From: a virus
DNA: 26,147 nt
Strand: one strand, 5' to 3'
Virus record (IMG/VR): IMGVR_UViG_3300018005_000047
Span: 1-26,147 of that record
In this document: piece after piece, positions 18,321-26,147 of the stretch
Layout of the letters: each line of letters opens with the position of its first letter
Position numbering within the stretch: the stretch's first letter is position 1
Made by a program: the position numbers and the translations under genes
The notes under the pieces: generated by a model
What the model saw: only the letters and a program-made list of their open reading frames with translations
Told to the model about the DNA's origin: nothing
Databases searched by the model: none

Positions 18321-21308
18321 ATGCCATACCCTAGTGAACACGCAGCACGTGTAGTTGATCCCGGAAAGTTTGAACCAGATTCATTTCGCCGTAAAAATAT
18401 TACATCGGGCGTTGATATTATCATAGGCAAGCTTAAAGGGCAAGATACCACTACCACTCAATCGTACCGCTTCGATAAAGAAAAGTTTACCCCTGAACAG
18501 GCTAAAAAATGGCTCAAAGAACATGATATTGATTACATTCTTTTTGAACCGGCCATAAAAGGCGAGAAAACAAAAGAGTCACTTGCCGCTAGCACCAACG
18601 AGGCAAACGTTACCAAAAATTATATTAACTTTTCAAACGAGACGCCCAACGACCAAAACAGCATTATTCCCAATGAAACCTTAGACTTTACACGTTACAA
18701 CTATAACCCGGTCATACTTCGCGACCACGAATGGAAATCTGTTGCCATAGGGATGATGCGGGACATACATTTCGATGGTACATCATGGAAAGGCCTCCCG
18801 GATTTTCATGGCCTGAACGAAGAAAGCAAATTAGCCAAAGCGATGTATGAAAAAGGCTATTTGTGCGCCGCTTCAATTGGTGGTGAAATGACCTTGCAGA
18901 CAACGGGCGAAACTGAATGGAAAACAGACCCGCAAACAGGCCAAAGCGTCGAAATGCCTGTTATCTATCATGATGATAAAGGCTTCGCGCGTGCAACCAA
19001 GTTCACAGTTTTTGAGATATCATTTCCAACACTTCCCTCAAATTATAAAGCCGTTACTGACGAAGCCCTTAAAAATGGTATCATGGAATCATCGCGCAAG
19101 CTGGGCACAAAAGTATTTTCAGCCCAGGAAATAGAGGGCGTTTATTCATCTCTTACCAAGTTATCAATTAAGCTTTTAGAATCAAATAACAATCAAAACT
19201 CAAATCAAATGGCAGACGAACAAGAAGTTACGAAAACTGCCGCTGAAAAACCTGTTAAGAGTGCTGCAAAGCCTGTTGAACAAGATACAACAGCGCAGAC
19301 GGACAAAGATAACAGTAACCATGTTATTCTTAGTGCCGGTGAAAAAGACCTACCTGGCTTTTTGAAAAATATTATTAAGAAAAACGGCCTTTTTACCGCT
19401 CTTTTTGGTAATGCTGGCGGGGTAGACTATAAAAAACCTGACGATGATGATTATCCACAGACCCTCAAACCCAAAGGCAAAGGCGATCTAACCGACCAGC
19501 CCCAAACCGTTGGCAAGATGAGCGCAGAGGCAGCCAAAAAACGCGCTGAAGAAGCCGTCAAAGCCGCTAAAGAGGCCAAGGCCAGAATGGAAGAAGAAGA
19601 CGACGACGAAAAGAAAGTAAAATTCAAAGAAAAATACGAAGAAGCTTGCAAACGTGCTGAAGAAGCCTGTGAAGAAGCTGAAGAAGAAGCCAAAAAAGAG
19701 GCCGGTGAAGAAGCTGAAGAAGCCGCCAAAAAAGAAGCCAAAAAACGTGCTGAAGAAGCCGCTAAAAAAGAAGCCGACGAAGAAGCTGAAGAAACAGCCA
19801 AGAAAGAGGCCAAAGTAAAGGCCGAAGAATCGGCAAAATCAAAACAAACATTTAGCGTTAAACCGCTCCGGGCAACTCAGGCCGAACTTGCAGCCCTGCA
19901 AATGGCACCTGCCCCGCAGCACATACAAAAAATACAAATGAACGCAGGCACAACCTTCACAAAATTGTGCGCCGATAAGAAAGAAGGCGAACGCATACTT
20001 GGCAGGATTTTTAACGGTGGCCAAAAAGAAAACGGCACGGCAAATATAACTGATTACGCAGTAGTACTGAGTACTATCCTGAACGATCCTAAATACGCAC
20101 CAATTATAAAACAATTGCGTTGTATTCCATCTTTATCGATGGATCATTTTACAGAACAGCGCAATTTTGTAAATGCAAACCCTAATTCGAAAGTGGGTTT
20201 TTCAGCCGAACAAATGATGAGTCGTTTATCAACAGGCCAAACTCTTGGGATGGATAAACTTTCAACAGGAGTGACCATGAAAACGACCCTGTCCACTGCA
20301 TCAGCATTTAATTCTTTAGATACTACAGCGGTTGAATGGCTTACACTTGTTCTTTTCAAACTTTTTCCATCGGAAGACTGGAAAAACGAAATACCAATTT
20401 TCGGGGCAGAAAATACAGGCCGTAACCTTGGGATCATTTGGACAAACATACTGGCAAACGCCACTATTTATAGGGGCACAAACCCGGCACCAGCCACAAA
20501 TTACGGGCCATATTCTGACCAATCGGTTGGGATGGCATTAATCCCATATTGGCAGGCACCTACTTTGTGGCAACCACTGAGTATGCACCAATTACGTTAC
20601 GATCAAATGGGCACTGGTTGGATTCAAAACCTTGCAAGTTTAAACGCCCAAATTGGTGATGACCTTATATATACACTTGTTGCAGGTTTGTACGCCAATC
20701 AACCGCTAAACATTGTTTACACTGGTGGCTGGCAGAACGCACAGCCCGCAGCAAGCCAAACATTCACAATACCAGGCAGCGGCTCGAAATTCGTTTTTAA
20801 CCCTTCTTTTACCGGTACATTGGTTAAACCAGGGATGAACGACGTGTTTGCAATCGAAGAACTGTTCATGCAACAGAATTACGATTTACCGCGTGAACGC
20901 CCTGTATTGGTGGCTGATTCTGCAATGATCCGCTACATGAAATCTGACCCACAAACTCAGAGCATGTTAACAAAATGGGTCAATGAGTCCGGCGCAGAAC
21001 TGGAAAAAATATCCCATACCCTTATACATGAACGTTCAAGGGTTGCCGCTTTTGACCCAGCCTCTTTAACAGTATTGGACACTCATGGTACTGGTGTTAT
21101 GATCCCGGCTACCACACTTTCCGCCGGTTTAGCCTTTGTGGCCTCTCAGGTTGGTATTGGGCTTGGTTTAATTGACGTGTTCATGATCCAAGACCCAAAT
21201 AACTATGGGTATAAGATGTCCATTGATCTTCGTATCAACGCCCGCGCACTGCGTAACGATTATACAGGGGTTGCAATGTATACCTATAACACCGGTGGCG
21301 GACAATAA
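18321..21308 (+). CDS. fused prohead protease - scaffold - major capsid protein
   Basis: A 995-residue polyprotein. Residues 1-80 are an N-terminal module (YPSEHAARVVDPGKFEPDSF...) known to me from other phage protease genes. Residues about 125-250 form a prohead protease-like domain with candidate catalytic His136 (ILRDHEWKS) and Ser185 (LCAASIGGE). Residues about 255-400 are a linker. Residues about 400-507 are a highly charged Ala/Glu/Lys coiled coil with internal repeats, typical of scaffold or delta domains. From about 508 to the end is an HK97-like major capsid protein. Processing by the built-in protease should release mature capsid protein. Mu encodes protease/scaffold and capsid as separate genes, with the scaffold started inside the protease gene. 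An in-frame ATG at 19209 could do the same here. It has its own promoter, and a terminator follows at 21316-21342. Confidence 0.85.
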   Translation: MPYPSEHAARVVDPGKFEPDSFRRKNITSGVDIIIGKLKGQDTTTTQSYRFDKEKFTPEQAKKWLKEHDIDYILFEPAIKGEKTKESLAASTNEANVTKNYINFSNETPNDQNSIIPNETLDFTRYNYNPVILRDHEWKSVAIGMMRDIHFDGTSWKGLPDFHGLNEESKLAKAMYEKGYLCAASIGGEMTLQTTGETEWKTDPQTGQSVEMPVIYHDDKGFARATKFTVFEISFPTLPSNYKAVTDEALKNGIMESSRKLGTKVFSAQEIEGVYSSLTKLSIKLLESNNNQNSNQMADEQEVTKTAAEKPVKSAAKPVEQDTTAQTDKDNSNHVILSAGEKDLPGFLKNIIKKNGLFTALFGNAGGVDYKKPDDDDYPQTLKPKGKGDLTDQPQTVGKMSAEAAKKRAEEAVKAAKEAKARMEEEDDDEKKVKFKEKYEEACKRAEEACEEAEEEAKKEAGEEAEEAAKKEAKKRAEEAAKKEADEEAEETAKKEAKVKAEESAKSKQTFSVKPLRATQAELAALQMAPAPQHIQKIQMNAGTTFTKLCADKKEGERILGRIFNGGQKENGTANITDYAVVLSTILNDPKYAPIIKQLRCIPSLSMDHFTEQRNFVNANPNSKVGFSAEQMMSRLSTGQTLGMDKLSTGVTMKTTLSTASAFNSLDTTAVEWLTLVLFKLFPSEDWKNEIPIFGAENTGRNLGIIWTNILANATIYRGTNPAPATNYGPYSDQSVGMALIPYWQAPTLWQPLSMHQLRYDQMGTGWIQNLASLNAQIGDDLIYTLVAGLYANQPLNIVYTGGWQNAQPAASQTFTIPGSGSKFVFNPSFTGTLVKPGMNDVFAIEELFMQQNYDLPRERPVLVADSAMIRYMKSDPQTQSMLTKWVNESGAELEKISHTLIHERSRVAAFDPASLTVLDTHGTGVMIPATTLSAGLAFVASQVGIGLGLIDVFMIQDPNNYGYKMSIDLRINARALRNDYTGVAMYTYNTGGGQ
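19209..19211 (+). other. candidate internal start for scaffold-capsid product
   Basis: ATG in frame (Met297, MADEQEVTKTAAEKPVK), preceded by the AT-rich leader AACTCAAATCAA, which resembles other start contexts in this phage. It would yield a 699-residue scaffold-capsid product without the protease, as lambda Nu3 and Mu Z are made from internal starts. Confidence 0.45.
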
Positions 21309-21315
21309 TCATAAA

Positions 21316-21342
21316 GGGCGGTGAAATACCCGCCCACTTTTT
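21316..21342 (+). terminator. intrinsic terminator after the capsid gene
   Basis: Stem GGGCGG (21316-21321), loop TGAAATAC, stem CCGCCC (21330-21335), then AC and TTTTT (21338-21342). No clear promoter lies between it and the next gene, so read-through is probably partial and would keep capsid expression higher than tail expression. Confidence 0.78.
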
Positions 21343-21361
21343 AACCTTTAAAATAAATCAT

Positions 21362-21868
21362 ATGAAAAAGTTAATATCTATCATATTTCTAACGGCTTTT
21401 GTGATAAGTACTTTTGCACAATTGCCCGTTGCAAGTAAAGTTAAAACTTTGGGGACGGTACAGGCCAACGGGATAACCGTTGCCATTAACCCTTCGTTGT
21501 CAGACACATTAAAAAGCAATGACACGCTGTTTTACAAGATACCAGTTAGTCATTCAAACATAGGTTATCCCTATATATCCCAACTCTATAAAAGGGCAGC
21601 GGGTGCCGATACCTCAGTAGTGACCATTACTTTTTGGCAATCTGTGGATGGTATCCATAATTGGGTGCCGATAAAGGCCGGAAGTTCGCCAAGTGCCTTT
21701 TCTGTTTCATTGACAAAAGCTGTTCAATTAGCCGGTAAAATTGAAATTGATTTCTGGCAAAACATAGTTTGGTTTCAAAGCTCATACTTAGGTATCCGAT
21801 ATGTAGCCACAACGGTTTCAGGCTTTAAAGGTATTTATTACGGCTCTGTACGATTTAACCAAGACTAA
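21362..21868 (+). CDS. secreted protein with signal peptide, unknown function
   Basis: A 168-residue protein with a clean type I signal peptide (MKKLISIIFLTAFVISTFAQ, likely cut after FA or AQ) and a strand-rich mature part (TVAINPSLSDTLKSNDTLFY, VTITFWQSVDGIHNW, GIRYVATTVSGFKG). No lipobox or other membrane segment. A secreted protein between capsid and sheath genes is odd; it could be periplasmic cargo acting on the host, or a structural protein with a misleading N-terminus. It starts 53 bases after the capsid stop, behind the terminator, and ends 2 bases before the next gene. Confidence 0.7.
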   Translation: MKKLISIIFLTAFVISTFAQLPVASKVKTLGTVQANGITVAINPSLSDTLKSNDTLFYKIPVSHSNIGYPYISQLYKRAAGADTSVVTITFWQSVDGIHNWVPIKAGSSPSAFSVSLTKAVQLAGKIEIDFWQNIVWFQSSYLGIRYVATTVSGFKGIYYGSVRFNQD

Positions 21869-21870
21869 CC

Positions 21871-22326
21871 ATGGCTACCATCTTTAACATTAACCCTACG
21901 CACGTTAAATACGTGCAAACGCTCCTAAAACAAAAGGATATTGTCATAATACATGGTGATGGTGCGATTTTCGCCTCAAACAACGATGAGATATACGGCC
22001 CTTACGTGGACGATGAAACCGGGCAACTGGTTACAAAAGTCAATGCTGTATACGGCTCTAACCACCATAAAATTTTCAATTCCGGGTACAAGGAAACCGA
22101 AGCAACCGCGCGGGGGGGTTATCGTGCCATTTATAAACGGGGCGATGGGCCACCGCAAAGCGTTGAAGACATTGAAAAAGCATTTTATCTACAGGCGAAC
22201 CGCGATTTAGTGGAATCCACCACGGCCAAACCTGTTATTTACTCGAATGTTTTTTCAATTGACGAACCTATCCAAACGCCTGAAAGTAAAAAAGGCCGCC
22301 CGCCAAAAACTGATAAAACAGAATAA
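21871..22326 (+). CDS. hypothetical structural-region protein with AT-hook-like tail
   Basis: A 151-residue protein, unrecognised. The N-terminal ~120 residues are mixed alpha/beta, with a Tyr/Gly-rich middle (RGGYRAIYKRGDGPP). The C-terminus KKGRPPKTDK has the GRP core of an AT-hook, which could touch the minor groove of packaged DNA. Between capsid and sheath genes, so a head-tail joining or decoration role is inferred from position only. Confidence 0.65.
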   Translation: MATIFNINPTHVKYVQTLLKQKDIVIIHGDGAIFASNNDEIYGPYVDDETGQLVTKVNAVYGSNHHKIFNSGYKETEATARGGYRAIYKRGDGPPQSVEDIEKAFYLQANRDLVESTTAKPVIYSNVFSIDEPIQTPESKKGRPPKTDKTE

Positions 22327-22328
22327 CA

Positions 22329-23876
22329 ATGAGACATACCATAACCACAACCGTTATTAATTCACCAACCGGCGTGCCTGGTTCTTCGGATGGTGTTATG
22401 ATGATGGTTATCAAAGGGGTAGCAACAACAACGGGCACAACGCCCTTGGTGCTCGATACCGCCTATTTAGGGTCAAAATTGACTGATTTTACAACCGGCT
22501 TGGGCATTACCAAAGATTATGATTATACGAATTCACTTTCTGTTTACCAACAGGTAAGCGAGTTTTATGATGAGTCTGGTGATGGTGCCTATCTTTGGCT
22601 CGTTGTAACGGCAACGGCAACCGTTTACGCGACGTATTGCGCCAGTTCGACCTTTAAGAACCTTATCCGGGGCACCATGTTAACGGATGCCACCAAACGC
22701 GCCAAAATGGTAGGGGTTGCCTATAACCCGCCAACGACAACGCAAAGCGCAACCGATTTTGACACCGACGCGCTGGCAACGTTACCAGTTTTACAGGCAA
22801 CACAAACAGCTTTGTTCCCGGAAGGGTATAGTTATAGCAACCTTCTTGACGGGCGCAATATGTCATCTACGGCCACGGCAAACACGCTGCAAAGCATGGC
22901 CACAAAATTGGCCCCTTCGGTTTCCTTTGTTATCACAGGTTCAAAACCTAACGGTGTGGCCGCCATTGGTGCCGCCCTTGGGCGTTTTGCGCGTATAACC
23001 ATAGGCCACGGGTTTGGCGAAGTTGACGACGGGCCAATAAGCCTATCAACAGCTTATTTAACCAACGGGGTAGCCGTCCCAATCCTTGGGGCAACCATTG
23101 CCCAGGGCACTTCGTTAACAGCCGGTCATTCGTACATGGTTATCTTAGGGCCGGTGACCTATAACGGAAATGTTTATTCTTTTGGTGATATATTCCTTGT
23201 TATTTCCGGTACACTTGGTTTTTCTGGCACAGGGACAACGGTTGTTGATTTAATAACCACGGGCACTGTTGTTGTTGGCCATACGTATATGGTACTTGCC
23301 GGGCCAATCACATACAATTCTTTGGTATATGCCACCGGGGCAACGTTCACCGCTATAACAAGCTTTACAACCTTTACAGGGGGCGTGGTATTTGAATATA
23401 CTTCGCAGGACGTGACCAAGATTTTAAGCACTGACATAAACACTTTGGGCGATAAACAATATATGTTTAACCGCACATGGTTTGGTCAATCTGGTTTGTT
23501 CTGGAACGATGGGGCCACGTGTGACCTTGCCACCAAGCCGTTATCAACACAAGAGTTTAACCGGGTAGCTAACGCGCTTAGTGCCGACCTGCTTGCGTTT
23601 TTAACTTTGCTCATGGGAAAAAATGTACCTATTGACCCAAAAACAAACGCGGTTGCACTCTCGTTCACCAAAGCCAAAGAACAGGATTTTCAAGCTGAAT
23701 ACATCGACCCTTTGACCATACCTGTTGCACCGGCCACTGTGGGCGATATCTCCAGCGGTTCACTTGCCCTTTCCGGGGTCAAAGTAAGCGCAAATACTGT
23801 AAATTGGCTTTATACCCTTACAATCAATGGTACGCCAATTACCGGCAGTGCTACGGGCACCGTTCAATTTGTTTAA
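22329..23876 (+). CDS. contractile tail sheath protein, DUF2586-like, with inserted repeats
   Basis: A 515-residue sheath subunit, making this a contractile-tail phage. The N-terminal part (VPGSSDGVMMMVIKGVA, YQQVSEFYDESGDGAYLWLV) and the C-terminal part (DKQYMFNRTWFGQSGLFWND, CDLATKPLSTQEFNRVANAL) fit the sheath family. Residues about 255-355 are an insertion of two tandem repeats. This decoration probably projects from the sheath surface. Gene position before the tube gene is canonical. Confidence 0.85.
   Translation: MRHTITTTVINSPTGVPGSSDGVMMMVIKGVATTTGTTPLVLDTAYLGSKLTDFTTGLGITKDYDYTNSLSVYQQVSEFYDESGDGAYLWLVVTATATVYATYCASSTFKNLIRGTMLTDATKRAKMVGVAYNPPTTTQSATDFDTDALATLPVLQATQTALFPEGYSYSNLLDGRNMSSTATANTLQSMATKLAPSVSFVITGSKPNGVAAIGAALGRFARITIGHGFGEVDDGPISLSTAYLTNGVAVPILGATIAQGTSLTAGHSYMVILGPVTYNGNVYSFGDIFLVISGTLGFSGTGTTVVDLITTGTVVVGHTYMVLAGPITYNSLVYATGATFTAITSFTTFTGGVVFEYTSQDVTKILSTDINTLGDKQYMFNRTWFGQSGLFWNDGATCDLATKPLSTQEFNRVANALSADLLAFLTLLMGKNVPIDPKTNAVALSFTKAKEQDFQAEYIDPLTIPVAPATVGDISSGSLALSGVKVSANTVNWLYTLTINGTPITGSATGTVQFV
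23118..23387 (+). repeat. tandem ~50-residue repeats inside the sheath gene
   Basis: Encodes two copies of a module: residues 264-302 (TAGHSYMVILGPVTYNGNVY, then SFGDIFLVISG) and 315-353 (VVGHTYMVLAGPITYNSLVY, then ATGATFTAITS). Period is about 51 residues. The DNA copies have diverged, so the duplication is not recent. Confidence 0.8.
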
Positions 23877-23888
23877 AACATTAACATT

Positions 23889-24305
23889 ATGAATTTAAAT
23901 TCATTGATATTCACCTCCAGCGACTACAAAATAGCTTTGTCGGTCAATGGAATAACGGTTCCTTTAAATATTGTCGAATCTATTGACTATTCTGCAAAAA
24001 AGGAATCTGAATACATCCACGTGATTGGTACAGACGAGCCACAAGGCCTAAAAACAAATACGTCCACGTATCCCGGCAAGATCACAATTGAAGCGGGCGA
24101 ACTGGAATTGTTTTTATTGTCTTTGGGTTACGTTTTTGCCCATCAAATCACCGGTGCCACTATTTCAGTTGTTACCTTTAAAGGTGACCTTCTGAAGATA
24201 TTTAAAAACTGTGTTTTTACCTCTCATGACGGGGCTGTAAAGGCAAAGGACAAACGATCGCTTATCACGCTAACTTTTGAATCAATGGGGGCAGCCGGAA
24301 TATGA
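23889..24305 (+). CDS. tail tube protein
   Basis: A 138-residue protein directly after the sheath gene and before the chaperone, the standard place for the tail tube. Strand-rich content (YKIALSVNGITVPLNIVESI, KITIEAGELELFLLSLGY, SLITLTFESMG) suits the tube fold, and the size is right. Identity rests on order plus fold-like pattern rather than a specific motif. Overlaps the chaperone gene by ATGA-type spacing (4 bases). Confidence 0.72.
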   Translation: MNLNSLIFTSSDYKIALSVNGITVPLNIVESIDYSAKKESEYIHVIGTDEPQGLKTNTSTYPGKITIEAGELELFLLSLGYVFAHQITGATISVVTFKGDLLKIFKNCVFTSHDGAVKAKDKRSLITLTFESMGAAGI

Positions 24306-24709
24306 ACACATTTGAAAAAGAGGTTACATGGGGCACGTGGCAGGTTAACCCTGAAACGGATAAAATGGAAGAAATCGAAAAAACCAAAATCTTAACATTT
24401 AAAGAATTTGATTTTTACGATAAGCCACAACACGACTACCATTTTAAAATTGGGGCATTGCCAGACCATATGTTTAAAACTGAGAATGATTATTTAATAA
24501 CGCCAGCTTTTATAAAGGAATTAACAGTCGATTTTATTAATACCCTTTTGGTTATACCAGATGCAAATATTATCAAACCAGGAGATTTTAACGTAACTGA
24601 TAAAATTGAACTTTTAACTAATTCACAATCTTTGTTCATACTTGGCGACCAATTATTTAAAGAAAAAATAACCCCTTTTTTTTTGAGGTTCAGGAAGCTT
24701 ACGAAATAA
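24302..24709 (+). CDS. tail assembly chaperone, short form
   Basis: A 135-residue protein made when no frameshift occurs, comparable to lambda gpG or Mu gp41. It is acidic N-terminally (WQVNPETDKMEEIEKTK) and helical. It lies between tube and tape-measure genes, the invariant position of tail chaperones. It ends with FRKLTK soon after a run of nine T residues where a -1 shift leads into a second open frame. Confidence 0.8.
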   Translation: MNTFEKEVTWGTWQVNPETDKMEEIEKTKILTFKEFDFYDKPQHDYHFKIGALPDHMFKTENDYLITPAFIKELTVDFINTLLVIPDANIIKPGDFNVTDKIELLTNSQSLFILGDQLFKEKITPFFLRFRKLTK

Positions 24710-24912
24710 TAAATAACGATAGCGAACAAGCGGTTAAAAATCTTATAGCCCGAAACGCAGTTTTTTATAAAAAAACGATGTTCCGGGCTTTTTTAGGGCT
24801 TACAAAAAAAGAATGTAAAAACATGACAATGGGCGAATTTTTAGATTATACGGTTGTCTTAGATGATGTTTTACGGATTTGGCACGCCCCCTTTATGGAT
24901 CATAACAACTAA
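24302..24912 (+). CDS. tail assembly chaperone, frameshifted long form
   Basis: A -1 shift at 24676-24684 continues in a frame open from 24661 to the TAA at 24910-24912 and gives a 203-residue product. The added part (EVQEAYEIINNDSEQAVKNL ... VLDDVLRIWHAPFMDHNN) is strongly helical and ends 3 bases before the tape-measure start. It has no useful start codon of its own near its beginning. This is the classic gpG/gpGT arrangement, where the long form binds the tape measure and recruits tube subunits. Confidence 0.8.
24676..24684 (+). other. programmed -1 frameshift site (T9)
   Basis: In the zero frame the codons are CCT TTT TTT TTG. The heptamer T-TTT-TTT (24676-24682) fits X-XXY-YYZ and allows both tRNAs to slip back one base. 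It joins the short chaperone to the downstream frame. Transcriptional slippage on the same run is an alternative mechanism. Confidence 0.8.
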
Positions 24913-24915
24913 AAA

Positions 24916-26147
24916 ATGGCTGTTTACGGTTTTAAACTCGATGTCGAAGGCAATGCTGTACATCAAATTGAAAGCATTGAACATAAATTAACTGATTTAT
25001 CCCATAAATCACATGAGGCACAATCAGCCATAGGCAAGCATTTTGAAGGCATGGGCGAAAAAGTCAAAGAGTTTGGCCTTGATATGAAAAGTTTAGCGAT
25101 TGGCGGGCTTGGTATAGGTGCGTTAATGGGGGCGGGCGAATTTGCCAAGGATTCACTAGAGGCTTTTGATAAATATGAAGAAGGTGTTGCTAAAGTTGAA
25201 GCTGTTTTAAAATCTACAGGGCACGCCGCCGGGTTAACAATTGAAGAACTTCAAGAAGGGGCACAAAAATTAAGTAGCCAAACATTATTTGGCCGTTCAG
25301 CGATTATGGACGCCCAAAGCATGTTATTGACTTTTACCCAAGTTAGGGGTGAGATTTTTAATAAAGCAATTCCGGCGGTTGCCGACTTTGCTACCCGGTT
25401 TAAAATGGACATGCCAGCCGCGGCCAATATGTTGGGCAAGGCACTAAACGACCCGCTCAAAGGTATGACCCGTTTACAACGTCAGGGTGTTGTTTTCTCT
25501 GAACAACAAAAGAAAACAATTACAGATTTTATGGCAACCGGTCAAATAGCAAAAGCCCAGCAAGTTATATTAACAGAATTGGGCACTGAGTTTGGCGGCC
25601 TTGCCAAAGCAATGGCCAAAACGGATGCCGGTAAAATTAAAATGGCTCAAAAAGCCCTTAATGAAATGAAGTTGACCATTGGCGAATTAATAAGCAAAGG
25701 CCTGGTTAAATTAACCCCGCTCATTGAAGGTTTAGGGGGATTGTTTCATAAAGTATTTGGAAAAGATTTATCTAAAGACATGGAAGAATCAAGACTTAAG
25801 ATGAATGATCTTTTTGAAACTTTAAAAACTGGCAATTTATCACTTGATGAACGAAGAAGTATAATTGATCAAATAAATACCGAATATGGCCCTTATCTTA
25901 AATCATTGATTACAGAAAAAATGACCACCGAAGACCTTGCCACTGCGCAAAGTTATTCAAATGATCAAATGATAAAAAAGATTGAGATACAAGTTAAAGA
26001 TGAGGCAATTAAAAAAATAATGGCTGAATATTCAAAATTAGAAGTTCAGCATCTTGAAAAAAGTACAGCATTAAATAAAGCAAAAAGAGAAGCTGAAGAA
26101 AGTGCAAAGAGGACGCAATATACTTTAGCACATGCAAATCAATATAC
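24916..26147 (+). CDS. tail tape-measure protein (partial, continues past the window)
   Basis: An open frame from ATG 24916 to the right edge, at least 410 residues without a stop. N-terminus MAVYGFKLDVEGNAVHQIES, long helices (about 10-55), a Gly/Ala-rich hydrophobic patch (LAIGGLGIGALMGAGEFAKD, about 60-80), then tape-measure-like blocks (LSSQTLFGRSAIMDAQSMLL, MPAAANMLGKALNDPLKGMT, FSEQQKKTITDFMATGQIAK) and further coiled coil. It sets tail length and is the usual partner of the chaperone just upstream. The C-terminus is outside the window. Confidence 0.92.
   Translation, partial: MAVYGFKLDVEGNAVHQIESIEHKLTDLSHKSHEAQSAIGKHFEGMGEKVKEFGLDMKSLAIGGLGIGALMGAGEFAKDSLEAFDKYEEGVAKVEAVLKSTGHAAGLTIEELQEGAQKLSSQTLFGRSAIMDAQSMLLTFTQVRGEIFNKAIPAVADFATRFKMDMPAAANMLGKALNDPLKGMTRLQRQGVVFSEQQKKTITDFMATGQIAKAQQVILTELGTEFGGLAKAMAKTDAGKIKMAQKALNEMKLTIGELISKGLVKLTPLIEGLGGLFHKVFGKDLSKDMEESRLKMNDLFETLKTGNLSLDERRSIIDQINTEYGPYLKSLITEKMTTEDLATAQSYSNDQMIKKIEIQVKDEAIKKIMAEYSKLEVQHLEKSTALNKAKREAEESAKRTQYTLAHANQY

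Noticed and set aside
19451-19813. 120-residue Ser/Ala-rich minus-strand frame
   Set aside because: Direct antisense image of the Ala/Glu/Lys coiled coil of the capsid polyprotein.
19518-19840. Possible tandem repeat or CRISPR-like array
   Set aside because: The repetition is of GAAGAAGC/GCCAAAAAAG codons encoding the scaffold coiled coil; there are no unique spacers.
22717-22998. 93-residue plus-strand frame inside the sheath gene
   Set aside because: Arg/Gln-rich shadow frame with no protein-like pattern, inside a well-supported sheath gene.
1-26147. tRNA, rRNA or CRISPR loci
   Set aside because: No cloverleaf-like segment or spaced direct-repeat array was recognised in intergenic regions by eye; a dedicated scan was not possible.

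Overview
This window is one contiguous piece of a tailed-phage or prophage genome from a Bacteroidota host, most likely a Sphingobacteriia/Flavobacteriia-type bacterium. The host call rests on AT-rich coding sequence, gene starts without Shine-Dalgarno sequences but with AT-rich leaders, promoters of the TTTG / TAnnTTTG type (4974-5003 and 16143-16172 are near-perfect), and two lipoproteins with Bacteroidota-style CKK(D/E) N-termini. No integrase, repressor, tRNA or CRISPR array was seen, so lysogeny cannot be judged here. The structural genes point to a contractile-tail phage whose head module is related to Mu: DUF935-type portal, gp30/F-like head protein, gpG-like morphogenesis protein, protease with scaffold, DUF2586-like sheath, tube, frameshifted tail chaperone and tape measure.

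Layout. 1-5410 is the early/accessory block. It holds a beta-class DNA methyltransferase, a ribbon-helix-helix + excisionase-type regulator, a DUF4326 protein, a replisome-organizer-like initiator with internal hexamer repeats, a DUF7694-like protein, a VRR-NUC nuclease and an ASCH-like protein. Three small minus-strand genes are wedged tail-to-tail between these plus-strand genes. 5411-9664 is the packaging block: a short leader/terminator unit, a PAPS-reductase-like + ParB-like pair, small terminase (apparently starting at a non-ATG codon), large terminase and three small proteins. A minus-strand HNH homing endonuclease (9666-10214) separates packaging from head genes. 10358-15258 is the first head/connector block: a gp36-like protein with an insertion, portal, an A12 run, gp30-like head protein, BECR-fold nuclease, gpG-like protein, a zinc-knuckle protein and a candidate tail-completion protein. 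15261-17961 is a cargo island: a C5 cytosine methyltransferase with a second long reading frame buried inside it, then an independently transcribed cassette of a lipoprotein C10 (streptopain-like) protease and a small lipoprotein, with its own promoter and terminator. 18321-21308 is one giant ORF fusing prohead protease, coiled-coil scaffold and major capsid protein. 21362-26147 carries a secreted protein, an AT-hook-like protein, a repeat-decorated tail sheath, tail tube, tail chaperone with a T9 -1 frameshift site, and the start of the tape-measure gene, which runs off the window.

How it works together: early genes replicate and protect the DNA, terminase and portal package it, the fused protease-scaffold-capsid protein builds the prohead, and the sheath/tube/chaperone/tape-measure set builds the tail. 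The most interesting points are the overprinted reading frame in the cytosine methyltransferase, the C10 protease lipoprotein cassette, the possible slippage-made portal-head fusion, and the protease-scaffold-capsid fusion. Functional calls come from reading motifs by eye; no database search was run.
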